Assembly (NCBI RefSeq): GCF_000621545.1
Contig: NZ_JHYA01000010.1
Coordinates: 78,193-142,192, forward strand
Source of the DNA: Anaerovibrio lipolyticus LB2005
Lineage (GTDB): Bacteria; Bacillota; Negativicutes; Selenomonadales; Selenomonadaceae
Length of the DNA stretch: 64,000 nt
Reading direction: 5' to 3'
The notes under the pieces are model-generated. The model had not been told where the DNA came from. It made no database searches and was given only the letters and a program-made list of their open reading frames with translations. Made by a program: the position numbers and the translations under genes. Below are positions 1 through 8,854 of this stretch, piece by piece (the stretch's first letter is position 1; the number at the start of each line of letters is the position of its first letter).

Positions 1-2318
1 CAATTCTCCAAGCCTTGTGGATTTCTGTTACCGTCACCTTCATATATAGTTTTCAGCAAAGACTCTACATCAGTAACGTCAGCTACGTCCACCACAAATG
101 TCTTTATATCCAGAGTCTCTGTACCACTGGCTGGACGGTCGTCATCATCAGGACTTATACCATTGACAAACTGTACATTTACCCATTGAGATTTATCTGT
201 GGCACAATAAAATCTTATCCCCTTACCATCAAGGGTAGTAGGAATGTCCTTGCCGGCAAGGGCAGTAGCAAAATCAATAGTATAATCTCTAAGACTTGGC
301 TCCTTGAAAATTATAGCCTGGCTATTTCCTGCTGTTCCAGGTGTTGTTGCTTTAATTTTCACCCCTGTAATTTCATCAGAACCATTTTTTATTACCTCTG
401 ACAAAACTGAACCTACCTTTGAAGTTATGAGATTAGCAAAAGCCTCCGCAACGGTTTGACCAGACGCCACACTTTCACGGACAGTATTCAAATCCACCTT
501 GGTCGAGTTTCTAAGCTTGGCTATACTGTCCACAGAAGGAGCTTTCCCCGTATCAATGAACTCATAGTTATAAGAACCATAACTAGCAGGATAGTCATAA
601 TTATAATACTCATCCCCATAATTATATGCACTATGAAGAAATGCCTTTCCAACAAGTTTTTCTATGAGTTCATTAGCTTTGCTTACGTCAGACACTTTAT
701 AATCCGCTAAATCCCAATCCCAATGAGCTGTTTCACCATTTGTTGCCTCCGTTACCAGCGTAGCATCAGCTAGTGCAGTAGCTGATGAATAGGTAGTGCT
801 ACTTTTAGATGAAGCAGAAACTGTTTCTGTGGCACCATAATTATCACCAGAGGTTCCTGCGACTAACGATGTCAATTTCATAGAACCATTAGAAAATTCT
901 ACCTTCATGCCACCATAAGAACTATTTCCAAAAGAAAAGCTACCAGCCGGGCAATTTTTACCTACAGTATAGTAATATTGCCCCTTAGTTGAATCCCGTT
1001 GAGGGGCACTAGTTCCATCGACAAATACCAAATACGCAGTATAAGAGCCAGCAGTTAAAGTAATCCCTGATCCTGCTGGCACACTACTTATGTCTTTTGT
1101 AATAGTTGCATAAGTAGCTGGAGTAACCAGCACAGAGGTCGGAGTCGTCATATCAGTAGTCGGATCATACACGTCTATTGTATCATAAACTGCATTTTTG
1201 CCCTGAGTGCCATCACCAAGCTTAAAATTCCCTAATCCCGTTGCTGGTGCTGCGTCCCTATCATAACCAGTCGTGGACGTTCCACCTGTCTTTGTAATGC
1301 CGGTTACATTATAATAGTTTGTATTGTTGGTAGCAGTACCGGTATCCTTGGTTGTAAAAGTCACCTTTTCGCCAGAAGCACTGGCAGTATAATAACCGCT
1401 CAAATTCGAATTAACTCTGCTGGCTATAGCAGAAGCGATTTGTGATTTATCCATACCAGATATGTTTATTGTTGCAGCACTACTAAACTTTTTGCTTGAA
1501 TCTGTTGTAAGAACATAATCAGCATAAGTCGAACTACTACTGCTATATTTATATCTTACCCGAAATGCTGTATTATCCAAAGCAGACACATTATAGCTGG
1601 ACAAATCCAATTCCTTTACATTCGCTGTATTGGCTGTACCTCCATGAAAAGTAGATTGTGAAGTAGTAGTGGTAGCTGCCGTATCATGTCCTGGAATGGT
1701 TGTTGCACTAATTCGATTTACATTATATCCATCATAAGCATATTTTTCAGTAGTAGAAGCAGCAGTTCCAAATGTATCAAAAGGTCCTGGCTCTTCATCT
1801 AAATCCCCCAAAACATTAGGTATCAAATCCAAGCTGTCACTGTCTTCTACCAACACAGCATAATCAAGTACTTCCCAGCTCTTCACCACTTCCTGGACAG
1901 TATTCCCCAGCAATAACAGTTTCTTATTAAAGGTCGTCTCAGCAGCAATATCATTTATCTCATCATAATACTGGCTGATTTCCTTCTGAATAATCATCCT
2001 GTCAGTATCCGTATTGGTATCATTATGCGCGTCAATAACCTTCTCTTTTATAGTACGGAGAAGGTTAATCTGGCTCTGTATTGCTCCCTCGGCTGTCCGA
2101 AGCATAGAGGCACCATTTTTTACATTGGCTTCGTCCTGCCCCAAAGCACGGATGCGAACCCGCATTTTCTCAGATATAGCAAGACCAGAAGCATCGTCTC
2201 CAGCATTGCGTATCTTTTCACCCAAAGCTAACTGGGCGGAGGCCTTATCTTTCTTCTTAGTATTCTTATGTAGTTCTCCCAGAATCATATTAGAAGAAAT
2301 ATTATTGACAATGCTCAT
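1..2318 (-). CDS. large flagellin, C-terminus outside window
   Basis: This is a flagellar filament subunit, or a minor filament or secreted flagellin. The frame is open from an ATG at 2318, preceded by GGAGTGG, to the left edge, giving about 772 codons. The first 150 residues form the flagellin D0/D1 coiled-coil with the usual DDASG-LAISEKMR block, but the stretch before it reads LALGEKIRNAGDD rather than the common LSSG-RINSA form. The middle is long and rich in Ser, Thr, Gly, Asn and Tyr, as expected for surface-exposed O-glycosylated D2/D3 domains. It is a paralogue of the neighbour at 2523-4832: both share the N-terminus and an internal SLLKT-YEGDG segment. The conserved C-terminal D0 helix lies beyond the window. 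Family assignment is strong; filament role versus accessory role is unknown. Confidence 0.9.
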   Translation of the reverse strand, partial: MSIVNNISSNMILGELHKNTKKKDKASAQLALGEKIRNAGDDASGLAISEKMRVRIRALGQDEANVKNGASMLRTAEGAIQSQINLLRTIKEKVIDAHNDTNTDTDRMIIQKEISQYYDEINDIAAETTFNKKLLLLGNTVQEVVKSWEVLDYAVLVEDSDSLDLIPNVLGDLDEEPGPFDTFGTAASTTEKYAYDGYNVNRISATTIPGHDTAATTTTSQSTFHGGTANTANVKELDLSSYNVSALDNTAFRVRYKYSSSSSTYADYVLTTDSSKKFSSAATINISGMDKSQIASAIASRVNSNLSGYYTASASGEKVTFTTKDTGTATNNTNYYNVTGITKTGGTSTTGYDRDAAPATGLGNFKLGDGTQGKNAVYDTIDVYDPTTDMTTPTSVLVTPATYATITKDISSVPAGSGITLTAGSYTAYLVFVDGTSAPQRDSTKGQYYYTVGKNCPAGSFSFGNSSYGGMKVEFSNGSMKLTSLVAGTSGDNYGATETVSASSKSSTTYSSATALADATLVTEATNGETAHWDWDLADYKVSDVSKANELIEKLVGKAFLHSAYNYGDEYYNYDYPASYGSYNYEFIDTGKAPSVDSIAKLRNSTKVDLNTVRESVASGQTVAEAFANLITSKVGSVLSEVIKNGSDEITGVKIKATTPGTAGNSQAIIFKEPSLRDYTIDFATALAGKDIPTTLDGKGIRFYCATDKSQWVNVQFVNGISPDDDDRPASGTETLDIKTFVVDVADVTDVESLLKTIYEGDGNRNPQGLEN

Positions 2319-2378
2319 TTTAACCACTCCCAAAATAGAAATATCCCAATTCAAAGCATTACATATTCCACTTAGTAT

Positions 2379-2404
2379 ATCGTTAAATTAATTTTCTTTC
2401 TGAA
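2379..2404 (-). promoter_or_regulatory. sigma-28-like promoter for flagellin at 2318
   Basis: On the minus strand the sequence reads TTCAGA, 16 bases, then CGATATAC, 61 bases before the flagellin start. The same TTYAGA-N16-CGAT layout occurs at 6753, 22362 and 35632. It resembles the sigma-D/FliA consensus (TAAA-N15-GCCGATAA). Assignment is by pattern and shared position only. Confidence 0.5.
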
Positions 2405-2462
2405 GTGAAATTAAAAGTTTTTTACTGTTATTAAAAATATTAATTGCAACACTGACATCATC

Positions 2463-2502
2463 GAAAAAAATAACTGCCACGCTCAATAGCACGACAGTTA
2501 TT
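2463..2502 (-). terminator. rho-independent terminator after flagellin 2523-4832
   Basis: An 8-base inverted repeat (AATAACTG/CAGTTATT at 2469-2476 and 2495-2502) is followed on the minus strand by a run of T. It sits 20 bases past the flagellin stop codon, separating that transcript from the promoter of the next flagellin. Confidence 0.75.
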
Positions 2503-2522
2503 AATCATATTTTTAAACACTA

Positions 2523-4832
2523 TTATTGTAACAAACCAAGTACATCTGAAGAACTATGATTAAATTGACTGAGCATAGCCATGGTAGACTGGCTCAAAAT
2601 ATTGGCAGTTGCATGATCCATAGCACTCTTGGCAATATCGGCATCGCGAATGGTGGACTCTGCCGCCGTGGTATTTTCCTGCTCGGTAATGATATTAGCA
2701 TCAGCACTTTCCATATGGACAATCTGGGCACCAATTAAAGTATTGGCGTCAATAAGATACTGAATCCCCTTATCCAATGCCCCCTTTATAGGGGTAGGAT
2801 AATCCTGTCCCAAAAGGAACTCTCTGTTTTCCGAGGTCAACACAGTATAATCATCCAAGGAGCCAGCACCTACCTTGTATCCAAAAACTTGATCTAGTGT
2901 AGTCTGAGGAATCCGCACATGAATATTGGCAGAAGATTTATCAGTATGCTGAATAACCAAATCATTAACATAAGTGTTGCGGTAGTCATTTACGACATCA
3001 TCCATTATACCATTTGCGATTGTATCTCTCTTCTCCGTAGAACCATCATAAAGATCATATTTTCTCGTATCATAAATTGTTATAGTACCACTATCAAAAT
3101 CCGCTGCTGCACGAAAATTCTGATCTGATTTTCCTAGAAATTGGGACAAGCCTTGTTTATTTTTTTCTCCATCCCCTTTATAAAGAGTCTTAAGTAGAGA
3201 ATTAACGCTATCCACATCCGATACATCAATTACTAAGGTATCAATATCCATACCACTGCCACCGCTAGCAGGACGTGGATCATCATTTTGATTTACACCA
3301 TTTACAAATAGAACGTTAACCCACTTATTAGCATCCAAGGCATCATAAACTCTAAAACCTTGACCATCAAGCTTACCAGGGATATCAGCACCAGTTACGC
3401 CACCTAACAGTGACTTAAAGTCTATAGTATATTCTTGAAGATTCCCTTCTACAATAGAAATTTTCTGACTATTTCCCTCAGTACCACGAACAGTTGCATT
3501 AAAGTTAACACCTGTGACCTGACCAGAACCATTGGTAACAGACGTCACCAATGATGAACCCATTTTAGATATCATAAGATTAGCAAAGGCCTCAGCCACA
3601 GTTTTTCCAGAATTAACAGCACTACGAAGATTATTTAAATCAATAATTGTCGAACCATTAATTTTAGAAATACTATCCATTTTAGGTGATGCACTGCTAT
3701 CAATAAATTCATAGTACTTATCATTACCACTATGATGAATAGCCTTACCAGCATATTCAGAAATAAAATTATCCACTGCACTTGAGCTTGATACATTATA
3801 ATTGGACAAATCCATAGTCCAAGAAGCCGTTGCACCATTTTTACCACTTTGTGAATTAGTAATCATAGACGATGGCAACGGAGACGTAGCTGTATAACCG
3901 TCACCACCAGCCAAGGACACACCAACTACATCATATAAACTTTTATCATTTGTTATATCTCCACCGGCAACAGTGGTCAAAACGATTCTTCTATTCGTTC
4001 TATCAGTAGGTGACGGATCATAATCTACATGCAATAAACTGCTGATTTTATTTCTCAATGTATTTATTGCATCACTCAAAGCACTTACATGCTCTATATC
4101 GATTACCGTTAAGTTATCACCCCTAAAATGTTGATTTGGGTTTCTAGTAAAAACGAAAGTTTGACTACCGCCAGGATATAGAATATTAAATGACGTGTTG
4201 TCTATTGTACTTTCACTTGTATATCTACCAATAGTAATAGAAATAACATTATGTGCATCAGGCGTACCTCCTGACATAGCATTAGAACTTAACTGTTTCA
4301 CATTATATCCATCAAAAGAATCCGCCGTACCAGAAACAAAACTGAACTTATCGCTACCATCCAGCTTTTCCGCATGGTCCAATCTATACCAGCTCTTTAC
4401 AGCCTCACTAACCTCAGTGCCAAGCAAAAGATGCTTGCCGTTAAAGGTAGTTTCTGCAGCAATATCATTTATTTCATTATAGTACTCGGTGATTTCCTTT
4501 TGGATAATCGCCCTGTCTGTATCAGTATTAGTATCATTATGAGCATCAATAACCTTCTCCTTAACTGTACGAAGAAGATTAATCTGACTCTGAATAGCTC
4601 CCTCTGCAACCCGCAGCATAGAAGCACCATTTTGAACATTGGCATCCGACTGGCCCAAGGCACGGATACGCACTCTCATTCTCTCTGAAATGGCATAACC
4701 TGAAGCATCGTCTCCCGCATTACGGATTTTCTCCCCTAAAGCCAACTGGCTGGAAGCCTTGTTTTTCTTATTTATATTTTTATTTAAAGTACCCAAGATA
4801 AATCCTGCGGTAGCATTGTTCGATATTACCAT
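2523..4832 (-). CDS. large flagellin
   Basis: A complete 769-residue flagellin, far longer than typical 270-500 residue flagellins. The N-terminal D0/D1 region (about residues 1-135) has the DDASGYAISERMR block and a coiled-coil. A Ser/Thr/Gly/Asp-rich central domain of about 550 residues follows, and the C-terminal D0/D1 helix carries AAESTIRDADIA and ends in LLQ. The start ATG is preceded by AGGTGG. It is the closest paralogue of the gene at 1-2318 and differs in the same way from the consensus before DDASG. It lies 74 bases downstream of the flagellinolysin gene with no promoter-like CGAT element between, so co-transcription from 6.75 kb is likely. A clear terminator follows. Probably a glycosylated minor or alternative filament subunit. 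Confidence 0.93.
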   Translation of the reverse strand: MVISNNATAGFILGTLNKNINKKNKASSQLALGEKIRNAGDDASGYAISERMRVRIRALGQSDANVQNGASMLRVAEGAIQSQINLLRTVKEKVIDAHNDTNTDTDRAIIQKEITEYYNEINDIAAETTFNGKHLLLGTEVSEAVKSWYRLDHAEKLDGSDKFSFVSGTADSFDGYNVKQLSSNAMSGGTPDAHNVISITIGRYTSESTIDNTSFNILYPGGSQTFVFTRNPNQHFRGDNLTVIDIEHVSALSDAINTLRNKISSLLHVDYDPSPTDRTNRRIVLTTVAGGDITNDKSLYDVVGVSLAGGDGYTATSPLPSSMITNSQSGKNGATASWTMDLSNYNVSSSSAVDNFISEYAGKAIHHSGNDKYYEFIDSSASPKMDSISKINGSTIIDLNNLRSAVNSGKTVAEAFANLMISKMGSSLVTSVTNGSGQVTGVNFNATVRGTEGNSQKISIVEGNLQEYTIDFKSLLGGVTGADIPGKLDGQGFRVYDALDANKWVNVLFVNGVNQNDDPRPASGGSGMDIDTLVIDVSDVDSVNSLLKTLYKGDGEKNKQGLSQFLGKSDQNFRAAADFDSGTITIYDTRKYDLYDGSTEKRDTIANGIMDDVVNDYRNTYVNDLVIQHTDKSSANIHVRIPQTTLDQVFGYKVGAGSLDDYTVLTSENREFLLGQDYPTPIKGALDKGIQYLIDANTLIGAQIVHMESADANIITEQENTTAAESTIRDADIAKSAMDHATANILSQSTMAMLSQFNHSSSDVLGLLQ

Positions 4833-4882
4833 TTAGTCTCACCACCTAGCATCCTTGCTATTTTGACATCCATGAAAGATAT

Positions 4883-4904
4883 CCTCTCCCTCCCACGGGC
4901 GAGG
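4883..4904 (-). other. imperfect hairpin between two flagellin genes
   Basis: The arms CCTC-x-CCC and GGG-x-GAGG flank a 6-base loop in the 74-base gap after the flagellinolysin stop. There is no T-run, so it is not a clean terminator. It could moderate read-through or protect the mRNA end. The GC-rich composition also recalls the palindromic repeat seen at 55.4 and 56.6 kb. Confidence 0.35.
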
Positions 4905-4906
4905 TA

Positions 4907-6697
4907 TTATTGCAGCAGGCTCAACACCGCTGAAGAATTCTGATTTGCTTGACTAAGCATGGACTGAGCCGCCTGAAGCAATACATTATTCTTGGCATAC
5001 CCAGTCATTTCCTTTGCCATATCACTATCTCTTATTACGCTTTCCGCCGAAGTAACATTCTCCGACGCCGTAATAATATTCGCATCTGTATATTCAAGAC
5101 GGCTGCTCAATGCACCAATCTTAGTCAACTGATTTAATGCCCGCTCAATAGACTTGTCCAACTGATCAATGGCATTTTCCGCATCCCCCTGGGTTTGGAC
5201 GCTGAGGTTCTTGCCATCCTTATCCTGAAGGCCCAAAGCCTGAGCATCCACATTTGAGAATACAGCATGTATATTTTGGGCAGCCTTGGTTCCTATCTGG
5301 AAGAGCAGGCCACCACGAATATCCATATATTCCATTGGCCATTTAACTTCAAGACCATTTATAAAAGTGGAATCACTGTCCGGGTTAGTCCAGAATTTCA
5401 CCGAACCGCCCTCTGGCACAACTGACTCAGCTGTCTTGTTTACACGGCTAACACCAGCATCGCGACCAGTAATAGCTCCAGTATCCTTGTTTGGCAGGAT
5501 AATATTGCAATAATCCTTCAAGAACTTAGTGCCATCTCCAGCCTTTGCCTCATCAGCCGACATCTGAGTTTTCATTGCCTGAAAGCTTTTAAATTTACCC
5601 TGAGTTGCAACACTCACTGCCGCATCTATCCGTTCCGTTGTCATGGCTCCCTTGCCACCGGACAGTGATTCCATGAAATTACTTAAAACGTGTTCTGCAG
5701 TGAAACCACTCTGAGCCGCCATGTAGCGAAACATTACGTAGCCAGCAGCATAAGTATCGTTACCTTCCGCAGATGTACTTGCGGTAAGCTTCGAAGCGAT
5801 CTCCTTATTATCCGCCAAATTTTGAATTCTAGTTCTGCGCACATCATCTATACCATGAATGACCTCAGCAGCGCCTTCCTTTATGCAGGCGTATAAACCA
5901 CCAAAGCCCTCAATATTAGCTGACATGGTCGCATGAGTCATTTCATGAGCAATAGTACGGTCGAGATAACCCGCCCCTGGCGTTGTAGTAGAGCCATTAA
6001 CGTCTCCATCTACCAGATTTTTATAGTAGCTCATATTAACAGTCATCTCGAGCTTGGTAGTTTTATTCCCTGTAAAATACGAAGTAACCCACGCTAAGGC
6101 ATTTGCCTGCTCACCACTTGTTACTTCTTCAAATTTTACGTTCATTTCCTTCACACTAGGATCGCCTTTTTCAAAGCTAAGCCCCGTGGACCGAGCAATC
6201 AAATCAAGGCTGTTTCCAATCCACTCAGTATTGAGAGCAGCTATAATGGTCTGTTCCTTGCTGTAGGTATGATCAGCAGAGCCGTCGAACAAATACTTGC
6301 CGTTGAAAGTAACGAGAGAATTATCATTGAGCTGGTCAATCTGCTGATCCAGCTGCTTTTGGATAATGGCACGGTCACTGTCCGTATTGGTATCATTGGC
6401 CGCATCAATAGCCTTTTCTTTCATAGTACGCATAATGGCAACAGAATTAGCCAGCACACCATCAGCCACCTTCAAAAGACTCTGGGCATTTTGGGCATTC
6501 CTGCTATCCTGATCCAGGCTACGAATCTGTGCCCGCATCTTTTCCGAAATACTATATTCAGAAGCACCGTCACCAGCACTATTAATCTTCATTCCAGAGC
6601 TTAGCTTCTCCAAGCTCTTTCCTAAAGCCTTGCTATTTTTATTTGTTTCCCCCAAAATGGTCATTGCCGCTATGTTATTATTGATAACCATTGCCAT
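4907..6697 (-). CDS. flagellinolysin: flagellin with HExxH metalloprotease insert
   Basis: A flagellin whose hypervariable domain is a zinc metallopeptidase. Residues 1 to about 135 and about 500-596 are standard flagellin D0/D1 (GASEYSISEKMR; ESVIRDSDMAKEMTGY; ending SLLQ). The centre contains IAHEMTHATM, an HExxH zinc motif at residues 251-255, then KEGAAEVIHG, whose glutamates (274 and 278) fit the third zinc ligand of a gluzincin. This matches the known flagellinolysin family, in which the filament itself becomes a proteolytic surface array. The start is ATG at 6697 (MAMVINNN) because AGGTGA lies 5 bases upstream; a GTG at 6706 would fall inside the ribosome binding site. It is driven by the element at 6753. 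Zinc ligands are seen; proteolytic activity and substrate are inferred. Confidence 0.92.
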   Translation of the reverse strand: MAMVINNNIAAMTILGETNKNSKALGKSLEKLSSGMKINSAGDGASEYSISEKMRAQIRSLDQDSRNAQNAQSLLKVADGVLANSVAIMRTMKEKAIDAANDTNTDSDRAIIQKQLDQQIDQLNDNSLVTFNGKYLFDGSADHTYSKEQTIIAALNTEWIGNSLDLIARSTGLSFEKGDPSVKEMNVKFEEVTSGEQANALAWVTSYFTGNKTTKLEMTVNMSYYKNLVDGDVNGSTTTPGAGYLDRTIAHEMTHATMSANIEGFGGLYACIKEGAAEVIHGIDDVRRTRIQNLADNKEIASKLTASTSAEGNDTYAAGYVMFRYMAAQSGFTAEHVLSNFMESLSGGKGAMTTERIDAAVSVATQGKFKSFQAMKTQMSADEAKAGDGTKFLKDYCNIILPNKDTGAITGRDAGVSRVNKTAESVVPEGGSVKFWTNPDSDSTFINGLEVKWPMEYMDIRGGLLFQIGTKAAQNIHAVFSNVDAQALGLQDKDGKNLSVQTQGDAENAIDQLDKSIERALNQLTKIGALSSRLEYTDANIITASENVTSAESVIRDSDMAKEMTGYAKNNVLLQAAQSMLSQANQNSSAVLSLLQ

Positions 6698-6752
6698 AAT
6701 AATCACCTATATCTTTGCACACAAAACAAGAATAATAGACTTCAATTAGTTA

Positions 6753-6778
6753 ATCGGAAAAATGAGGGGATTTCTAAA
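6753..6778 (-). promoter_or_regulatory. sigma-28-like promoter for flagellinolysin
   Basis: The minus strand reads TTTAGA, 16 bases, TCCGATTAAC-type -10 (CGAT at 6753-6756), 56 bases before the chosen ATG. It is the best match in the window to the flagellar sigma-28 consensus, and its spacing equals that of the elements at 2379, 22362 and 35632. Confidence 0.6.
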
Positions 6779-6805
6779 GTAGAAGAAGGATTTTTTCTGA
6801 AGGCA

Positions 6806-6848
6806 AGAAAAAAGCGACAAAGGTCTTAGTATCCCCCGCCGCTTTGGT
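6806..6848 (-). terminator. rho-independent terminator after aminotransferase
   Basis: On the minus strand AAAGCG...CGCTTT arms with inner GGGG/CCTT pairing are followed by TTTTTT. It lies about 50 bases past the aminotransferase stop at 6897, closing the 8-22 kb operon before the flagellin promoter. Confidence 0.65.
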
Positions 6849-6896
6849 TAGTTTCAAATTCATCAACAGGTCGTTGACGATTTCTTTATTTAACTT

Positions 6897-7985
6897 TTAC
6901 TGATTAACAGCCTGCACTTCCTCTATTGCCGCCTTCATTTTTTCTATAAGCATATCATTATCTTCTTTGCTAGTCTGACCTATATGGGCAATGCGCAAAG
7001 AATAGTCCGCCATCATGCCACCAGTTGGATTGACAAAAATACCATACTTATCCTTCAGTATTTCAAAGACCTTATAAGCAATTGGCTCTTTAAAAATAAT
7101 CGGTGTTATGGCATTGGACAACGGAAAATTTGGCAATGACACTGGCAGCGCCTTTATCTTCTCCCTGAAATCCGTCGCCACATCTGCAATATGTTTTAAA
7201 TGGTTTGCCAAACCGACCCGCTCTATCATCTTTAAGGAAGCAGACAACTCAATACATATTCCCACCGCTGGAGTATATGGTGTCTGCCCCCGCTCAAAGT
7301 TCTTAAAGTAATCTTTGAAATCAAAATACAGGGAGCGAATATCACTTTTCATCACCCGTTCTTCGATAATTCGCTTACTAAGCACCACCATGGACAGTCC
7401 CGGAGATATGCAAGCCCCCTTCTGAGAGCTGGCAATCATCACATCAACGCAATGACCTGCTATATCAAATTCGTCGCACAAGAAGGAGCTGATGGCATCA
7501 ACTACCAGATACATGCCTTTTCTCTTGCAAAAATCTGACAACAGCTTTATATCGTAAAGCTGCCCCGTGGAAGTTTCATCAATATTTACCAGGAGGCCTG
7601 TATAGGTTGTGTCCTCGTATTGGTTTAGCATCTCACCATCCAAAGTTTCACCATATTCAACCTTTACCACATCATGTGGTATCCTATGAATTTCACAAAT
7701 ATCCACAAAGCGTTTACCAAAGGAACCGCCAGCAATAACCAGCAGCCTGTCCTTCTCAGTGAAGCAATTCATTACTGTAGCTTCCATAGCCGCCGTTCCA
7801 GAGGCCGTAAGGTAAACCGTCTTGGCCTCGTCCCCAGCATTGGCAAACTTTCGTAGCAATTCGTCCGTTTCCAGCATCAGCTCAGAAAATTCCTTAGTAC
7901 GAAAATAAGGCACACTGTCCGCCTGGGCCCGAACAACCTTCACCTCGTCAAACATTTCAACTGGTCCAACCGTAAATAATTTCAT
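6897..7985 (-). CDS. class V PLP aminotransferase, 2-aminoethylphosphonate transaminase-like
   Basis: A 362-residue fold-type I PLP enzyme of the AGXT/PhnW group, which exchanges an amino group between a small aldehyde or phosphonate and pyruvate. Visible features are the FTVGPVEM start, TASGTAAMEA near 60-70, VVDAISSF with the PLP-binding Asp near 163, and the SSQKG Schiff-base lysine at about 189. Length and start (GGAGATGAAATAA before ATG) are normal for the family. It is the last gene of the operon, directly after a LicD gene. In phosphonate pathways this enzyme acts with PEP mutase and phosphonopyruvate decarboxylase, neither of which is in this window. It could make 2-aminoethylphosphonate for transfer to the flagellin glycan, or aminate another C2/C3 aldehyde. 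Family sure, substrate uncertain. Confidence 0.8.
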   Translation of the reverse strand: MKLFTVGPVEMFDEVKVVRAQADSVPYFRTKEFSELMLETDELLRKFANAGDEAKTVYLTASGTAAMEATVMNCFTEKDRLLVIAGGSFGKRFVDICEIHRIPHDVVKVEYGETLDGEMLNQYEDTTYTGLLVNIDETSTGQLYDIKLLSDFCKRKGMYLVVDAISSFLCDEFDIAGHCVDVMIASSQKGACISPGLSMVVLSKRIIEERVMKSDIRSLYFDFKDYFKNFERGQTPYTPAVGICIELSASLKMIERVGLANHLKHIADVATDFREKIKALPVSLPNFPLSNAITPIIFKEPIAYKVFEILKDKYGIFVNPTGGMMADYSLRIAHIGQTSKEDNDMLIEKMKAAIEEVQAVNQ

Positions 7986-8014
7986 TTATTTCATCTCCAA
8001 TATATTTCATCTCT

Positions 8015-8851
8015 TTACTTCATATCTTCTGGGAATTTAAGTTTTATTAACGGGAAACCAACTCGATCCTCTTCTGGTGGCAGAGTCATATAATCTCCGT
8101 ACATACAAGTTAAAAAAGAATCATAATCCTTAAATGTTCTAAAGGTATACCCCTCAAAGTCCCTATCCTCGTATTCATCAAAACACTTCCGTGGCATCCC
8201 ATACTTTGCCTCTTTGCGTTCTGGATATGTCAAGTTTCTGGCTAATTCATGACGATTTAAATTTGACAGCTTTACCATTATATTTAGCCAACTAATCCAA
8301 CAGCTACGAGGAATAGTATACAATGCTTTATACCACAATCTCATAAATAGGCTATCAGCGTTATACCGTCCAAAAAATGAATACAATCCTTTTCTTATGC
8401 AATAGCATATGAACAGGTGAATGCGTCGCAAAAAGTAATTATCCGGCACACCATCATAAACAAAAATATCAACAAAAATCCCCTTATGCCAGTTGGTCCT
8501 TTCCTGACCTGGCATAAGATACACACTATTATTATATCGAAGTTTAGAAAACCCCCAACGGTAATTTTCATCAGTGCGAAATTCTTGTAAAAAGAATTTT
8601 TCGGTATTTAAATCTTTTTTGCAGGCCTCAAAAAACTTTTCGTATTCTTCTCGCAGCATATTTACGTCAGCATCATTATCCCAGGGGATAAATCCTCCAT
8701 GACGCACAGCTCCAATAAGGGTCCCGCTGCACAAAGAATACTTTATGTTGTTCTTCCTGCAAATTCTATCTATTTCCTGAAGCATCTCCAAATTAATCTT
8801 ACGTAGCTTTTGGAGGACCTCATCTGTCATTTCTACCATTTTTCTTGCCAA
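8015..8851 (-). CDS. LicD family phosphotransferase
   Basis: A 278-residue LicD/fukutin-type protein. These enzymes move a phospho-alcohol (phosphocholine, phosphoribitol or similar) from a CDP carrier to a sugar. The signature CSGTLIGAVRHGGFIPWDNDADV (about residues 41-63) holds the metal-binding acidic pair. The start is a TTG at 8851: AAAGGA lies 6 bases upstream and overlaps the end of the previous gene, which stops 3 bases before; an ATG at 8839 is a weaker option. It sits between a DUF5672 glycosyltransferase and the AEP-transaminase-like gene and is one of three LicD genes in the window (also 47.3 and 48.2 kb). It probably adds a phosphodiester- or phosphonate-linked cap to the flagellin glycan. 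Confidence 0.82.
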   Translation of the reverse strand: MARKMVEMTDEVLQKLRKINLEMLQEIDRICRKNNIKYSLCSGTLIGAVRHGGFIPWDNDADVNMLREEYEKFFEACKKDLNTEKFFLQEFRTDENYRWGFSKLRYNNSVYLMPGQERTNWHKGIFVDIFVYDGVPDNYFLRRIHLFICYCIRKGLYSFFGRYNADSLFMRLWYKALYTIPRSCWISWLNIMVKLSNLNRHELARNLTYPERKEAKYGMPRKCFDEYEDRDFEGYTFRTFKDYDSFLTCMYGDYMTLPPEEDRVGFPLIKLKFPEDMK

Positions 8852-8854
8852 AGA

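Noticed and set aside
15..2391. Several plus-strand open frames across the left-end flagellin
   Set aside because: They are antisense shadows of the long flagellin frame on the minus strand, lack ribosome binding sites and have low-quality composition.
6897..7985. Complete phosphonate biosynthesis pathway
   Set aside because: Only the transaminase-like step is present; PEP mutase and decarboxylase are not found in this window.
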